DNA of 64,000 nt from Certhia americana. Taxonomy: Eukaryota; Chordata; Aves; Passeriformes; Certhiidae. The first letter of the stretch is position 1, and every line of letters starts with the position of its first letter. The notes under the pieces are model-generated. The model ran no database searches, had not been told where the DNA came from, and saw only the letters and a program-made list of their open reading frames with translations. The stretch lies in NCBI GenBank assembly GCA_018697195.1, contig CM031878.1, forward strand, positions 2,214,051-2,278,050, in the 5' to 3' direction. Positions 48,056 through 58,470 of the stretch are shown here, one piece after another. Position numbers and translations under genes: made by a program.

Positions 48056-50144
48056 GGATCTCACCACTGAGACAGACAATAGCAGCCATTCACACCACCT
48101 ATTACAGACTATTTGGAGTATCTATTTTAGGTGTGAGTCACAGCCTAAATTTTCTGTATAGGCCAAGAAATAGTTGCTTCCAGGGAGTGACTCAGAGCAC
48201 CTAAGTTAGATGGCAAAAAGTCATATGGTTGTAATATCCCCAACCAGTATGTGGAGCAAATTAGGGAGAATATCCACCTTTTGCCTAATGGACAGCTCTC
48301 CCTAGGCTCCTTCCATTGCCAACAAGAGGAAAAAGACTTCACAAGATGATTCACAGCATCCAAATCAAGTTCTCCTTCCTCCTGATGGAAACCATTTCTC
48401 TTTACTGACAACAGAGGGGGAGTCTGGGGATAGTAAGTTCATTAGGCTAAAATAACCTCTTGTAACACCCTTGTAGCTAGCAGGAAAACAGCATGCAGCT
48501 GCCTAACTTTGTCAGGCTGCCCACTAAATCTATTAATGGATATAAATTGGCAAAAAAGATTGGGAAAAAGGCAGAGAATACATTTGCGGGAAAACGGACA
48601 TCTTTCCACATCTCAGTAAACACACTCAGGAGCCATAATGGAAAACATGCAGCATTTCCATAGATTTGACATCTCCTCTCAGACACCTCTGCGATTTACA
48701 TTTGAAGCAGGGCACTGTGAAACCCAGACACTACAGTGCTGGACTGTTAAAGCACTGAGATTTAAATCTGTGCCTTTGGTCTTCCTGTGGGGTACATGTC
48801 CACGCAGAGGGCTTCCCAAGCTGTGTGCTGAGTCCCTGCTATCCCAGGGCACACACCTCGGAGGGAGGCAGTGCTTCTTACCAAGAAGGGGCTCAGGGCT
48901 GCTGAAACCCTCTCTCAACACTCAAGAGCAGCTTGCACCTCACAGCAGGGATTTCTCCCATGCTATCCCTAACACTAGTCTAACAGTACCTACATATTTC
49001 CCACCAGCATTTGCCAACTGATGCCTGTGAAGCACTCAGAGGCCCTCAGATTAAACGTGCTAATGGAAGAGCAGAGTGGCACAGAAGCGCTGCCGCCGCG
49101 TGCCTCCCCTCCCTCTCTGTGCCTGGATGCTGCTCCACCATGACCTTCTACGGTGATGCTGTGGCAGCCTGTTTCTTCACGGGGCTATTTGGGCTGACAA
49201 TGCGAAGCTCCTTTTCCCACATAATTGAAAGGAATTTCTGATTATGCACAGGGATGTCAGCAGTGCGAGGAGCTTGGACGCCTTCCAGCCGCAGCCGGAT
49301 CCAATGATAGCGCTGCGATTTCTCCTTTTTTGGCACTCTACTTGTGAACTTTCTGCTCCCTTCTGGGAGTGATTTCTCAAGATAATATGCTGCTGCTCCA
49401 GCTTCTCTCTGATGGCCTAGATTTATAGCTTCTGCAAGGCAGGAGAGGGGAAGGGGTGTGGGAGAGACAGGGAGGATGAAAGCATGACGGGAAATTATTT
49501 TTTGGTTGGGGTTTTTATTATTTTGGTCCCACTCTGCCACAGTGACTGTCTCCAGGCTTTGCACAAAAATAGCATGTCCTTTCCATCTCTGTAATGCTCT
49601 TTACTGCCTGCAGTGAAAGGTTGAAAGTACACATGAGTTTTTCTGGCCTCTCTTTAGTCCAGCCCCTGTGAATATGTGGCATGAGGTGAGCACTACATTT
49701 ATCTCTGACCTTTTCACCATCTCCTGCATCTGTTAACTGAAAAGAGAGGAAGATGTCCCCAGCCTCCTCTCCCACAGAGCAGATGGTACTGGTGACTTGA
49801 TTTACTTTATCTCCATCAGTCCCAACTTGCCTCAAATCTCTCTGAATGTGTAATTTATCTAAAGCCTTCATTGCTCTAACTACACTGGGGAAAAACAAAA
49901 CAACAGCCCCAAAAACCCCAGCCACTGATTCTCAGGGAGAAATATTTCAAAATTCCAGATGCTGTGCTCGGAAATTTAGTAACACCATAATTAACTAGGA
50001 CAAAAATTTCTCTCTTTGGATGTGCTAATCAGCTGAATATCTTCTTTCCCCAGTGACTTCAGACTGTTGATGTTTCCATAACATCAGAGCTGTATTATCC
50101 AAGTATTTTAACCCCTTCTCACAGCATTTCCAGGAAGGTGGGGC
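48056..50144. other. Unique DNA with a local CpG cluster
   Basis: Single-copy sequence with higher GC than the window average. The CpG cluster at 49055-49318 is listed separately. Frames of 127 codons (48638-49021, plus) and 138 codons (49148-49564, minus) are not recognised as known proteins. Confidence 0.45.
49055..49318. promoter_or_regulatory. Small CpG cluster, possible exon or promoter
   Basis: About 15 CpG dinucleotides fall in 265 bases, including GCGCTGCCGCCGCG near 49087 and CAGCCGCAGCCGGATCC near 49286, while surrounding kilobases are CpG-poor. The cluster overlaps the 3' half of a 138-codon minus-strand open frame (49148-49564). That frame is rich in charged residues and contains a KKEKSQRYHWIRLRLEG stretch, but I do not recognise it. 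It could be a short CpG island, a coding exon or a GC-rich relic repeat. Confidence 0.3.
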
Positions 50145-50210
50145 ACTGCTGCCATCCCTTTTTTACAGGTGGGAAATGAAGAACTGAGGCACAGAACTTA
50201 TCTAGGACAG
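50145..50210 (+). mobile_element. MIR-like SINE core/3' fragment
   Basis: CATCCCTTTTTTACAGGTGG, GAAATGAAGAACTGAGGCAC and AGAACTTATCTAGGACAG match the conserved MIR/CORE-SINE stretch 'ccccattttacagatgaggaaactgaggcacagag...'. A few bases are inserted (GAAATGAAGAACTGAGG). It is an ancient relic. Confidence 0.7.
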
Positions 50211-51780
50211 ACCAGGTGAGTTACCCTCTGAAGATACTGTTCCTCACTATTGTTTATAAAGGTAGATCACTGATGTTTTATAGGATGGATAATCATCCAT
50301 AATGCTGTGTGGCTGCAGATGACTGAGATGAATGCCACGTTTTTGAGACTCAGCAAGGTCACCCAGGAAGACTGGAGAAAAGCTGTGAAATGAGCCATTG
50401 CATTTTACAAATGACCTGGTGAATAATACATGCCCCTCCTTACGAGGTGCTAGCTCCTGAAATCACAGGCTGACACACTGGTTTGGGTTGGGAGGGACAT
50501 TAAATATGTTGAAACAGAGAGGCAGGAGGATGCTGAGCACCTCCTGTGGTTCATCTTGGACTGTGTTTCAGCTTTGAGGTCTTCCTGACTGCCCTGGGGA
50601 TACCAGGGCTGTTCTGTGGTACTCATTGTGGCTTTAGCTAGCGAGGCTTTTCAGTTCTTCGTGTTGCATCTAAAAATGGGAAAAACTGCTGACAGAGACA
50701 CATTTTGCACCATCTTGGATAGCCAAATTGCCAGTGTTGAGTACTCTGTTCCAGAAGCTGTGGCTCAAATCCTCCCTCTCCAAAGAGAATACATCAGGAG
50801 AATGGCAATTGCAACTTGTTCCTGTTTATCTCTTGCTGGCTGGATCCACAGAAGTCTCAAACTACCCCTCACTATGAGATTTCTAAATATCAGGAAATCT
50901 GATTGCAGGTGCTGAGACCTAAGGAAAACCTTTTGCACATGTAGGGATGTAAAATCAAATGGTGATGGGGCTAGATACAAGACTTTATTATGAGGACCAC
51001 AGGGAAGCGTCCTGAAGGTCAGGGCCAGAGAATGTTTGCACAACTCTTTCTTGATGCCTAGAGGATTTCAGCATAAAACCACATATCCTGGCAATGATGC
51101 ACCCTAATTAAGCACCACCAAGAATCAAACTGGACTTGCATTCAAAGCAGAATTGAAATTGAGGCACTTGCTGCTCCCTGAGCCTGTGTCCTTGGGCAGA
51201 GGCTGTGATTGAAATGACCTTACGTACAATCAGGCGCAGGAGTCAAACTCCTCCTTGGCAAGGATTGGTCTGGGTTGATGGGAAGCCTTTTGCTTCCTCT
51301 CAGAAATCAGAGTCACAAAGACATACTGAGTGGCTGAGGAAATTATATTTTATTCAACTTATCAGCATGTGAAAGATAACGGGAATGAGCTGCAGTCACA
51401 ATCTCCTCTGTGATGGTGGCTGCAGGGGGGGAGTAGAAATAATGCATCAGGGCAGGAACTTGTGAGTGCTGGCAGCTCCTGAGCTGCCACAGAGCTCCTG
51501 CATGGCCTGGAAAAGATCTTAGGGCTGTGTGCAGGGGGCACAGCAGCTCCCATGGCAAACAGAGAGCAAAAAGCCATTCAGACCAAGCAGCACTCACCAC
51601 TGCCAGGCAGCCCTATGAATGCAGCAGCCACAGTGCTGGGGTCAGACAAATCACAGAGTGTGCACAGCTCCTGCTGAGCATTGTGATGGCTTGACTCTGC
51701 TGGGGAGCAGGAGTCAGGCAGGTTGCAGAGCTGTCACTCCTAATTTCCTATTATTTTCTTTAGCTGGGAAGCCATAGAAG
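50211..51780. other. Unique non-coding DNA
   Basis: Single-copy sequence. A weak CR1-tail-like stretch (GGTTTGGGTTGGGAGGGACA at about 50480-50499) may be a decayed antisense CR1 terminus, and AGCAAGGTCACCCAGGAAG near 50352 may be a displaced MIR 3' end. No gene recognised. Confidence 0.45.
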
Positions 51781-52085
51781 TCACAGAATCACCACAGAAT
51801 GGTTAGGGTTAGAAGGGTCATTAAAAGGCCATCTAATTTCACCTCTGCTTCCATAGGCAGGGATACTTTCCACTATCCCAGGTTGCTCCAAGCCCATTCC
51901 AACATGGCCTGGGACACTTCCAGGGATGGGCAGCCAGAGCTCCTCTGAGCACCATGTGCCAGAGCATCCCCAGCCTTACAAGGATGAATTCCTTTCCAAT
52001 ATCCAATCTAATCCTACCCTCTGTAAATATGCAATTATTTTCTCTTGCTCTATAGCTACACATCCTTGTCAAAAGTCACTGTCCA
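51781..52085 (-). mobile_element. CR1 LINE 3' end, antisense
   Basis: Octamer tail units (TCACAGAATCACCACAGAAT) precede GGTTAGGGTTAGAAGGGTCA, AGGCAGGGATACTTTCCACT, CCCAGGTTGCTCCAAGCCCA, GGGACACTTCCAGGGATGGG, GAGCACCATGTGCCAGAGC, then CCTTTCCAATATCCAATCTA and ACATCCTTGTCAAAAGTCAC. It is about 300 bases of reverse-complement avian CR1, 5'-truncated, with a short AT-rich interruption before the last block. Confidence 0.95.
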
Positions 52086-53277
52086 AGAGAACTTGTCCTT
52101 AAGTCTGATTTTTTTTGTATTCAAGGTGCTCATGTGCATGAATGCAGTAAAAAGACAGGAAAGCTGACTCGGCCATGGACAACATACAACATTTCCAGCT
52201 GCAACCATGCCTTTGCCATCCATGGATACTCCTCCCCATGAGTGAGAAAGAGAGACCACCCATCTGAAGTGGTAAAACCAAGAGTTAGGCTCGAACTTAG
52301 TGTGGTCTGAGACAAAATATTTACTAGCTTGGTAGTAACTTCATACTGGCAAGTAATAATAATAAAAAGCATGTTTGATGTATTCAAAACTTATTGGTGT
52401 GCACATTAAAACATGTGGTGGAATCTGGGGGCATAATAAAACAGCTGCTTTAGTTAAAGCCATAAGAAGAGTGTCTGGTGGTCACGCTGGAGAAAAGGAT
52501 GGGAACGGAGCAAGTACCCACTTTAACTCCTTCATTGCTGAGGCACAGTCCCAAAAGCATGCTTTTATGTAAAGCTGTAAGGCCCCTGAGCTAAATGGGC
52601 TTCCAAGTAACACAATTTTCCTCCACTGCCCTGCAGACACCAAGCACCATCCCCCCCAACCAACATTTTCACTGCTATTTTATCATGGGGCCTAATTTGA
52701 TTTAACAAGCCTGGCCCAGATAAATCAAGTGGTTACAGATTAGGAAGTCCTTGTGCTTACAAGGCCAGTGCTCATAAAATTGAATGCATCATGCAACTTA
52801 TAAACAGGAAAAGATAAGCACAGTTTTATGTACTCTGCTCTGCTGCAGATTTCATGCCAGTCCACCTCTCTGGGAAAAGGAAAATGAAGGCTGTATTGTC
52901 TGTGCAGGGTATTGTTGATGTTCATGTTCCTTCTGTTCTACTTTTAACACCTTTTTTCCCTCCTTGTCACTTTGAGACACCTCTGGGATACCTCGGAAAG
53001 ATGTGTTTCAGTCTTTGTTGGTTTGGGTTTTTTCCTATTTAAGGGACTTCTCCAGTTATTTGTATGTTTGAAAGGGAAAAACTTCTTGATATACAGATTA
53101 AGAGAAAAAAGTTAAAGATTTTCCTTATTTGTATGTTTTCATGGATTTGGAGTAAACTGCATTCATAACCAGGATGCTGTTCAGAATTTTCCTAGAGGAA
53201 GGTGATGGAAGGGAGAATAAATAAAAATTTTCTTGCTGTCAAAAATGAGAAAGACCCTCATTAAAATAATACAAAAT
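52086..53277. other. Unique non-coding DNA
   Basis: Single-copy sequence. No gene or repeat family recognised. Confidence 0.5.
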
Positions 53278-53430
53278 AGAATCATAGAATAATTAAGATT
53301 GGAAAAGATCCCCTAAGACCATTGAGTCCAACCATGAGCACAGCACTGCCAGATCTACCACTAAACCATGTTCCCTGAGCACCACACTTGCATGTTTTTT
53401 GAACTTTTTCAGGGATGGTGATTCCACCCA
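53278..53430 (-). mobile_element. CR1 LINE 3' end, antisense (different subfamily)
   Basis: AGAATCATAGAATAATTAAG, TTGGAAAAGATCCCCTAAGA, CATTGAGTCCAACCATGAGC, CAGATCTACCACTAAACCAT, GTTCCCTGAGCACCACACTT and TTCAGGGATGGTGATTCCAC follow the reverse complement of the CR1 subfamily with the 'gatcatcgagtccaacc...cactaaaccatgtccc' signature. It is distinct from the GGGACCTTAAAG type. The 3' end is intact and the 5' end truncated. Confidence 0.93.
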
Positions 53431-56219
53431 ATACAAACTGTGCTTCTCCATTTAATCTGCTTTTAAATGAAATGCCCTCCTTTTCCCACATGCAAAATTA
53501 ATTGATATCCTTAGGTATTCTGGGGCTGAATTTGGCACATGAGCCCATGGATGGTGCCTTCCTTCATTTTGGAGCTTGTTCAGCTGTCTGATAAACATCA
53601 CCTCTCCAGATGAGGCTAAATACAGCACCCTGCCTTCCCCTAGCAGGAGCCTTCTCTAACAGGCCACTGTTAGAGTAGCCTGGGGGTTCTTTATATTTAA
53701 CATCAAAGCAGGCAAAACAAATGCAATTACAGCCCAATAATGAAATTTGTATCTGTTGTAAATGTTCTTAGTTATGTAGCAGAAAATCCAGATACAGATG
53801 AGCTAAAAACAGATCCAAGGCAAGTGGTGAGGGAAAGTTGAAATTTCTTTTCAAAGACATAGCAAACAGTATATAAACCTCACAAAATGTTTACTTTTTT
53901 TTTTGTTTAAGCTGCAGAGTAAAAATAACTTTCCATTTATCCAGTGACTGTACAGGATGAGACCAACTGGGAAGCTGCTCTAAGCCTTGAGCAATGTGAT
54001 GTTTTTGAGTTCAGAGCAGGGAAAGAAAATCTTCAGGGCTGTGTTTTGGATTAATGGCTAGTGAACGCTCCTTGTAGAGACTGAATGCAAAGCTACTCTT
54101 CATTTTACCAAGACAGGGTTTATCCAACCACTGAAGAGCAGTGCAAGTCGGTGAAGAGACTTTACTCTTTCTTGGAAAGCAGCATGTAGTGGTTGGCATT
54201 TCCTGTCACATTTGACAAACAACTCTCAGACTTTTGCCAGAGTCTCAGAGCAAGAGTCCAAGCAGCTGGGAACAGGTTATCCTGTTTCCTAATTGTTAAT
54301 GTGCAGTGGGCAAACAGAAATTTGACAGTAAAGTCAGTCAGAACTGCAAGCAAATTAATTTTCTTTTAATGTTTTCTGAGTCTCCTATTGTTGGGATCAG
54401 GACAGGTGGTGGTGGTGGTGTTTCCTTAAGGGATTTCATGCACCATCCACATTTTGTAGCTTAATGGCACTAATTTTAACATACTCTCTCTGCTGTGAAA
54501 TAGTAAATATTTTTATTTAATGACCAGGCTTCTGTTCCTTTGCTTTTGCTGAGTAATGCTGCAGTTTCAGGGCTCTTCGCATCAGGATGTGTGAATATAA
54601 GTGAAGAGATTAATATGAATAACCAGTACCAGACTGGCAGACTGAATATACATCTTTTGCTAGCTAAGAAATATAAAAGGCCCTTGAACAAAACTCATCT
54701 GAGAAGCAATCCCATTCAAGACTCTGAAGTTTTCCCTAGATGAGACACAACAAGGAGGAAGACTGCTGAGTCCCACAGCAAGAAAATGTCAAGGGTCTTT
54801 ATTCTGGTCTTGGGGTTCTGCAGACTGCCTGAATCACAAGGTCATGGCATGGCAAGATAGCTCGTTATATCTTCTTTAGACTGGCTAAACACATTTTAAA
54901 TAACACACTCCACAAATGAGAAAGTATTTTCCACTGAGGTGGGTAGCATCATCTCAGCTCACCGAAGATTAAAGTTTACTGCTTCCTAATGCCACTTGCC
55001 AAGGACACATTTTATTGCCTTTGTGTTACTGTATGTCAGTCAGGAATAAATCTCTGTAGAGCTTCTATCTCGCTCTTCAGCCACACGTAACCTCATTTAT
55101 ATTCAACAAACTTTTCTTCCCTTCTCTCTCCCGTGCCTCCCACCCCCTCTTCCTTCAGAGAAGGCATTTCAATGAGTCTGTGCAGGCACAATTTAGGACT
55201 GAAATGAAGATCTCTATTCAGAGGCTGAACAAATTCTCACCAGCTTCCTTAGACCTAGGGCTAAGCTCTTCAGTTCCCTTCACCCCTTTTGTCTCCAGGT
55301 TTTTTGGGGCCAGACTGCCAAGTTCAAGCGAGGCTCCAATCTCTCCTCTTTCACAGGCCTCCTGATTAGTGGCTTTCTTTTTCCAAGACTATAGATACAA
55401 TTATTAGAAATTCCTTTTTTTGTGAACACATTGAATGAAGGTATGAATGGAGATGGTAAGATGAAGAAAGTGAGAAGCTTAATATAACTTTGGCTTCTGT
55501 AGTTAATTAGATTTGGATGGCTTCAGAGGAGCAGCTGTAATTTTTTTTTTAATTGAAGTTACATAAAGGACTATTCAGTGTATTTTGGGTGGGGAGGGGA
55601 GACTGTATAAAAATAAAGAAGCTGAGAGATGGGTTTTGGAAATACACTCTCTCCCCCTCTTCCTTTTTTGGGAAACAGTTGTGGGAAGAGAAAAAAAGAG
55701 AAAAAGAAAAAAGTATCCCACCATCAAAGGGGATAACAGAATCACTGGCACTGCTGCTAATACCCTGAGTCTGAGGCGCAGTATGCAGAATGCATATTCA
55801 AACAGGAACTTTTTTTTTTTTTTTTTTGTTCAGAGAGAATCTGAAATGCAGAAGTCTGAAATGTATTCCTTTGCACATCCAGAACACTAGAGCTCAGACT
55901 TTCAAAAGGACATTGCCAAGATAGCAATCGCATTCAACATTTAAAGCATTTCACAAAGATATATCGCTTCCTATCTGCCTGAAATCATCCCACTGCTAAC
56001 AGAAGGCATGGATTTTGAAACCCCAGTGACATGGCAGCAGTTACACTCTGTGTTCATTCTTCACCCTGCCCGATGAAGGAAATGAGACTGGTCAGCTCTT
56101 GTCTGCTGTTCCATTTCATCCTCATTTTCTCTTTTGTGACACACTCTGCAATCTCAGAACTTCAGTCTTAATTGAATTTTTAAATACATAAAGAGATGGA
56201 CAGTAGAATTATGGGGCCC
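53431..56219. other. Unique non-coding DNA
   Basis: Single-copy sequence with a (GGT)5 at 54405-54420 and a T run at about 55810-55827. No exon, RNA gene or confident transposon recognised. Confidence 0.5.
54405..54420. repeat. (GGT)5 microsatellite
   Basis: Five GGT units in a row, no coding context. Confidence 0.85.
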
Positions 56220-56310
56220 TAATCTAGTGGGTGGCACCTCTTGCCCATGGTGGGGGCGTTTGGAATTAGATGATCTTTTAGGTGCCTTTCAAACAAAACC
56301 ATTCTAAAAC
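56220..56310 (+). mobile_element. CR1 LINE 3' end, sense, short
   Basis: TAATCTAGTGGGTGGCACCT, CTTGCCCATGGTGGGGGCGT, TGGAATTAGATGATCTTTTA, GGTGCCTTTCAAACAAAACC and ATTCTAAAAC are the last 90 bases of an avian CR1, moderately diverged. The octamer tail is reduced to one unit. Confidence 0.88.
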
Positions 56311-56584
56311 TGATTATGTTTTGCAACCCCTTTTATTCTTTCACCCTAATCTGCATGTTAATCCCAAGGCACTTTAGTAAAGTGTTTCTCCTTCACCAAG
56401 GGTGTTTTGGCAGCTAAACCTTCAGCTCATGCAGACAGTTATCCACTGGCTGCAGCCGTGCTGATTTCCCCTCAGCTGAGCATGGAAACTCGAGCTGTGG
56501 GAGAGGATGTCTGTCACTTCAGTCAGACCCACACACTGCACTGACTTCAGCGGGGTGACTATTATTCCAATAATTACATGGTTA
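56311..56584. other. Unique DNA between facing CR1 tails
   Basis: About 270 single-copy bases between a sense and an antisense CR1 3' end. Nothing else recognised. Confidence 0.5.
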
Positions 56585-56900
56585 AATCACAGAATGTTAG
56601 AATGGTTTGGCTTAGAAGGGACCTTAAAGCTCTTCTTTCATCCCTTTGCCACGGGCAGGGACACCTTCCACTATCCCAGGTTGTTTCCAACCCCATCCAA
56701 CCTGGCCTTGGACACTGCCAGGGATGCAGGGGCAGCCCCAGCTGCTCTGGGCACCCTGTGCCAGGGCCTGCCCACCCTCCCAGCCAGCAATTCCTGCCCA
56801 ATAGCCCATCTAAATCTGTCAGTGTAAGGCTATTCCTTGTAGTCCTGTAACTTCAGGCCCTTGACAGTAGTCTCTCCATCTTTCTTGTAGGCTCCCTTCA
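56585..56900 (-). mobile_element. CR1 LINE 3' end, antisense
   Basis: The tail AATCACAGAATGTTAGAATGG is followed by CTTAGAAGGGACCTTAAAGC, GGGCAGGGACACCTTCCACT, CCCATCCAACCTGGCCTTGG, GGGCAGCCCCAGCTGCTCTG, GGCACCCTGTGCCAGGGCCT, GCCCACCCTCCCAGCCAGCA, then CTATTCCTTGTAGTCCTGT. It is a highly preserved songbird-like CR1 3' UTR, one of the least diverged copies here. Confidence 0.97.
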
Positions 56901-58348
56901 AACTGTCACTGCCATCAGCCTTCTCACCTAGGTTTGATAGGTCTGATAGGGTGAATCAGAAAGAAAAATTCTGTTGGTGGTATTATTTATATATCAAGAA
57001 AACAAACAAAAATAATTTTGTCTAATCATCATTATAGCATTTTTTTCAGTTCAGCAAGTAATGCCACTTACCCCCCCCCCCCCCCGTTTTCTAAATTTCC
57101 CTTCTCTGATAACTAAAACTACAAATATTCTCTGAATGTTATTTTTCTCTTGAAAAGACCTCAAACCAAGTGCATGTCCTAAAAAAACTGTAGATAACCT
57201 CTCTGAGATCCTCCCTTCTTTATCAATATTCTCTTTGTTTTAACTAGGATGTTGGGAAAGAGGTGATATGTTGCTATAGACTATAACTATCAATACTTTC
57301 TCCTCTTTTTGGAAAAGAAATAAATTTTTTCAAAAAATTTAAATAATTGAAAGACAAAAAGTACCACCCCCCCATTATAATTTCCTAAAATGTATGCTAT
57401 TATTTGCTTAGAAAAAAAATGGGTTTAGGGTGATATGAGGTTGGAATTTTTTTGAAGGGCAAAAATATTATGATATTGTTGAAATGAAAATGCTTTAAAT
57501 TGAAAAAAGAAATATTTAATAAAGTATTTCAGACTCCTGAGTGATTTTTGTCATATTTGTCAACACATCCTTAAAATGTTGCAAAAACATGAAAAAAAAG
57601 TGTGAACATTTTTCCAGCTACTTCATATTGGATTTAACTATACTAACCTTTCCTCATCTCAGAGCATTATAAATGCCATCTTTCCTTATGACACTTAAGA
57701 AAGAAAAAATAAAGAAGAAAAAAAAGGAGAAAAACTTGATTTCCCTGTAGATTTAATGTTTGGAGAAAAGGCGTCAATGCTGACTAATAATGAACAGTGT
57801 TTTCAGGCTTGCAAAAATTCTGGCATGAAATCCTGAGCTCAGGGCTGTGTGGATGGCATAAGAGGAAGAGCCAGAAATAATGTGTGATACTCTTCTCAGG
57901 AGACAGGGCAGCAGTCCCAGGGCATGGAAATTGTGGCATTTAGTTTCTGGTTTAGAAACCTCCTTGCAGTTGCTAAAGCAAGCAAACCACCTCCAGCACA
58001 GTCACGATGCAGTTGTGCTTTATTTCACTGTAAACATCCCAGCCTGGTTACCAGAGGCCCCAAGCTCTATAAAGTCTGAAAGACAAAATTAATTATCCTG
58101 CCTGGAGTTCATCACTGAGATAACTCAGCTGCTTCTACCACCTGAGATAAATCTGTTTTGACTAGCTTAGTTACCTCTAACCAGCTGTGCAACTCGAACA
58201 AAAGAACCCCTGAAATTCCTCATTTTGCTCTTAGCTTTTGCTTTTCTATTAATTGTTCTCTTGGAATAAATACATGTGTTCACTTAGGGGAGCGCCTGAT
58301 GCTGGGAAGGGGAGGAAGGAGAGACAAGGGATGAGGTGATGGCTATCA
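56901..58348. other. Unique non-coding DNA
   Basis: AT-rich single-copy sequence holding a C15 run and, at 57366-57372, a second short C run. No gene recognised. Confidence 0.5.
57071..57085. repeat. Poly(C)15 / poly(G) tract
   Basis: Fifteen consecutive C on the + strand in otherwise AT-rich DNA. The minus strand is G15. Confidence 0.97.
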
Positions 58349-58470
58349 GAGACAGGCTGGATGGGACTTGGAGCAGCCTGGTCTAGTGGAAGGTGTCCTT
58401 TCCCATGGCAGGGAGTTGGATGGAGATGAGCTTTAGGGTCCCTTCCAACCCAGGAAATACCTGAATCTGC
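58349..58470 (+). mobile_element. CR1 LINE 3' end, sense
   Basis: AGAGACAGGCTGGATGGGAC, TTGGAGCAGCCTGGTCTAGT, GGAAGGTGTCCTTTCCCATG, GCAGGGAGTTGGATGGAGAT and GGGTCCCTTCCAACCCAGG form the terminal 120 bases of an avian CR1. The octamer tail is lost or degraded (CTGAATCTGC). Confidence 0.95.

Noticed and set aside
58030..58042. TGTAAACATCC word resembling the miR-30 seed
   Set aside because: No complementary arm within hairpin distance, so no precursor structure.
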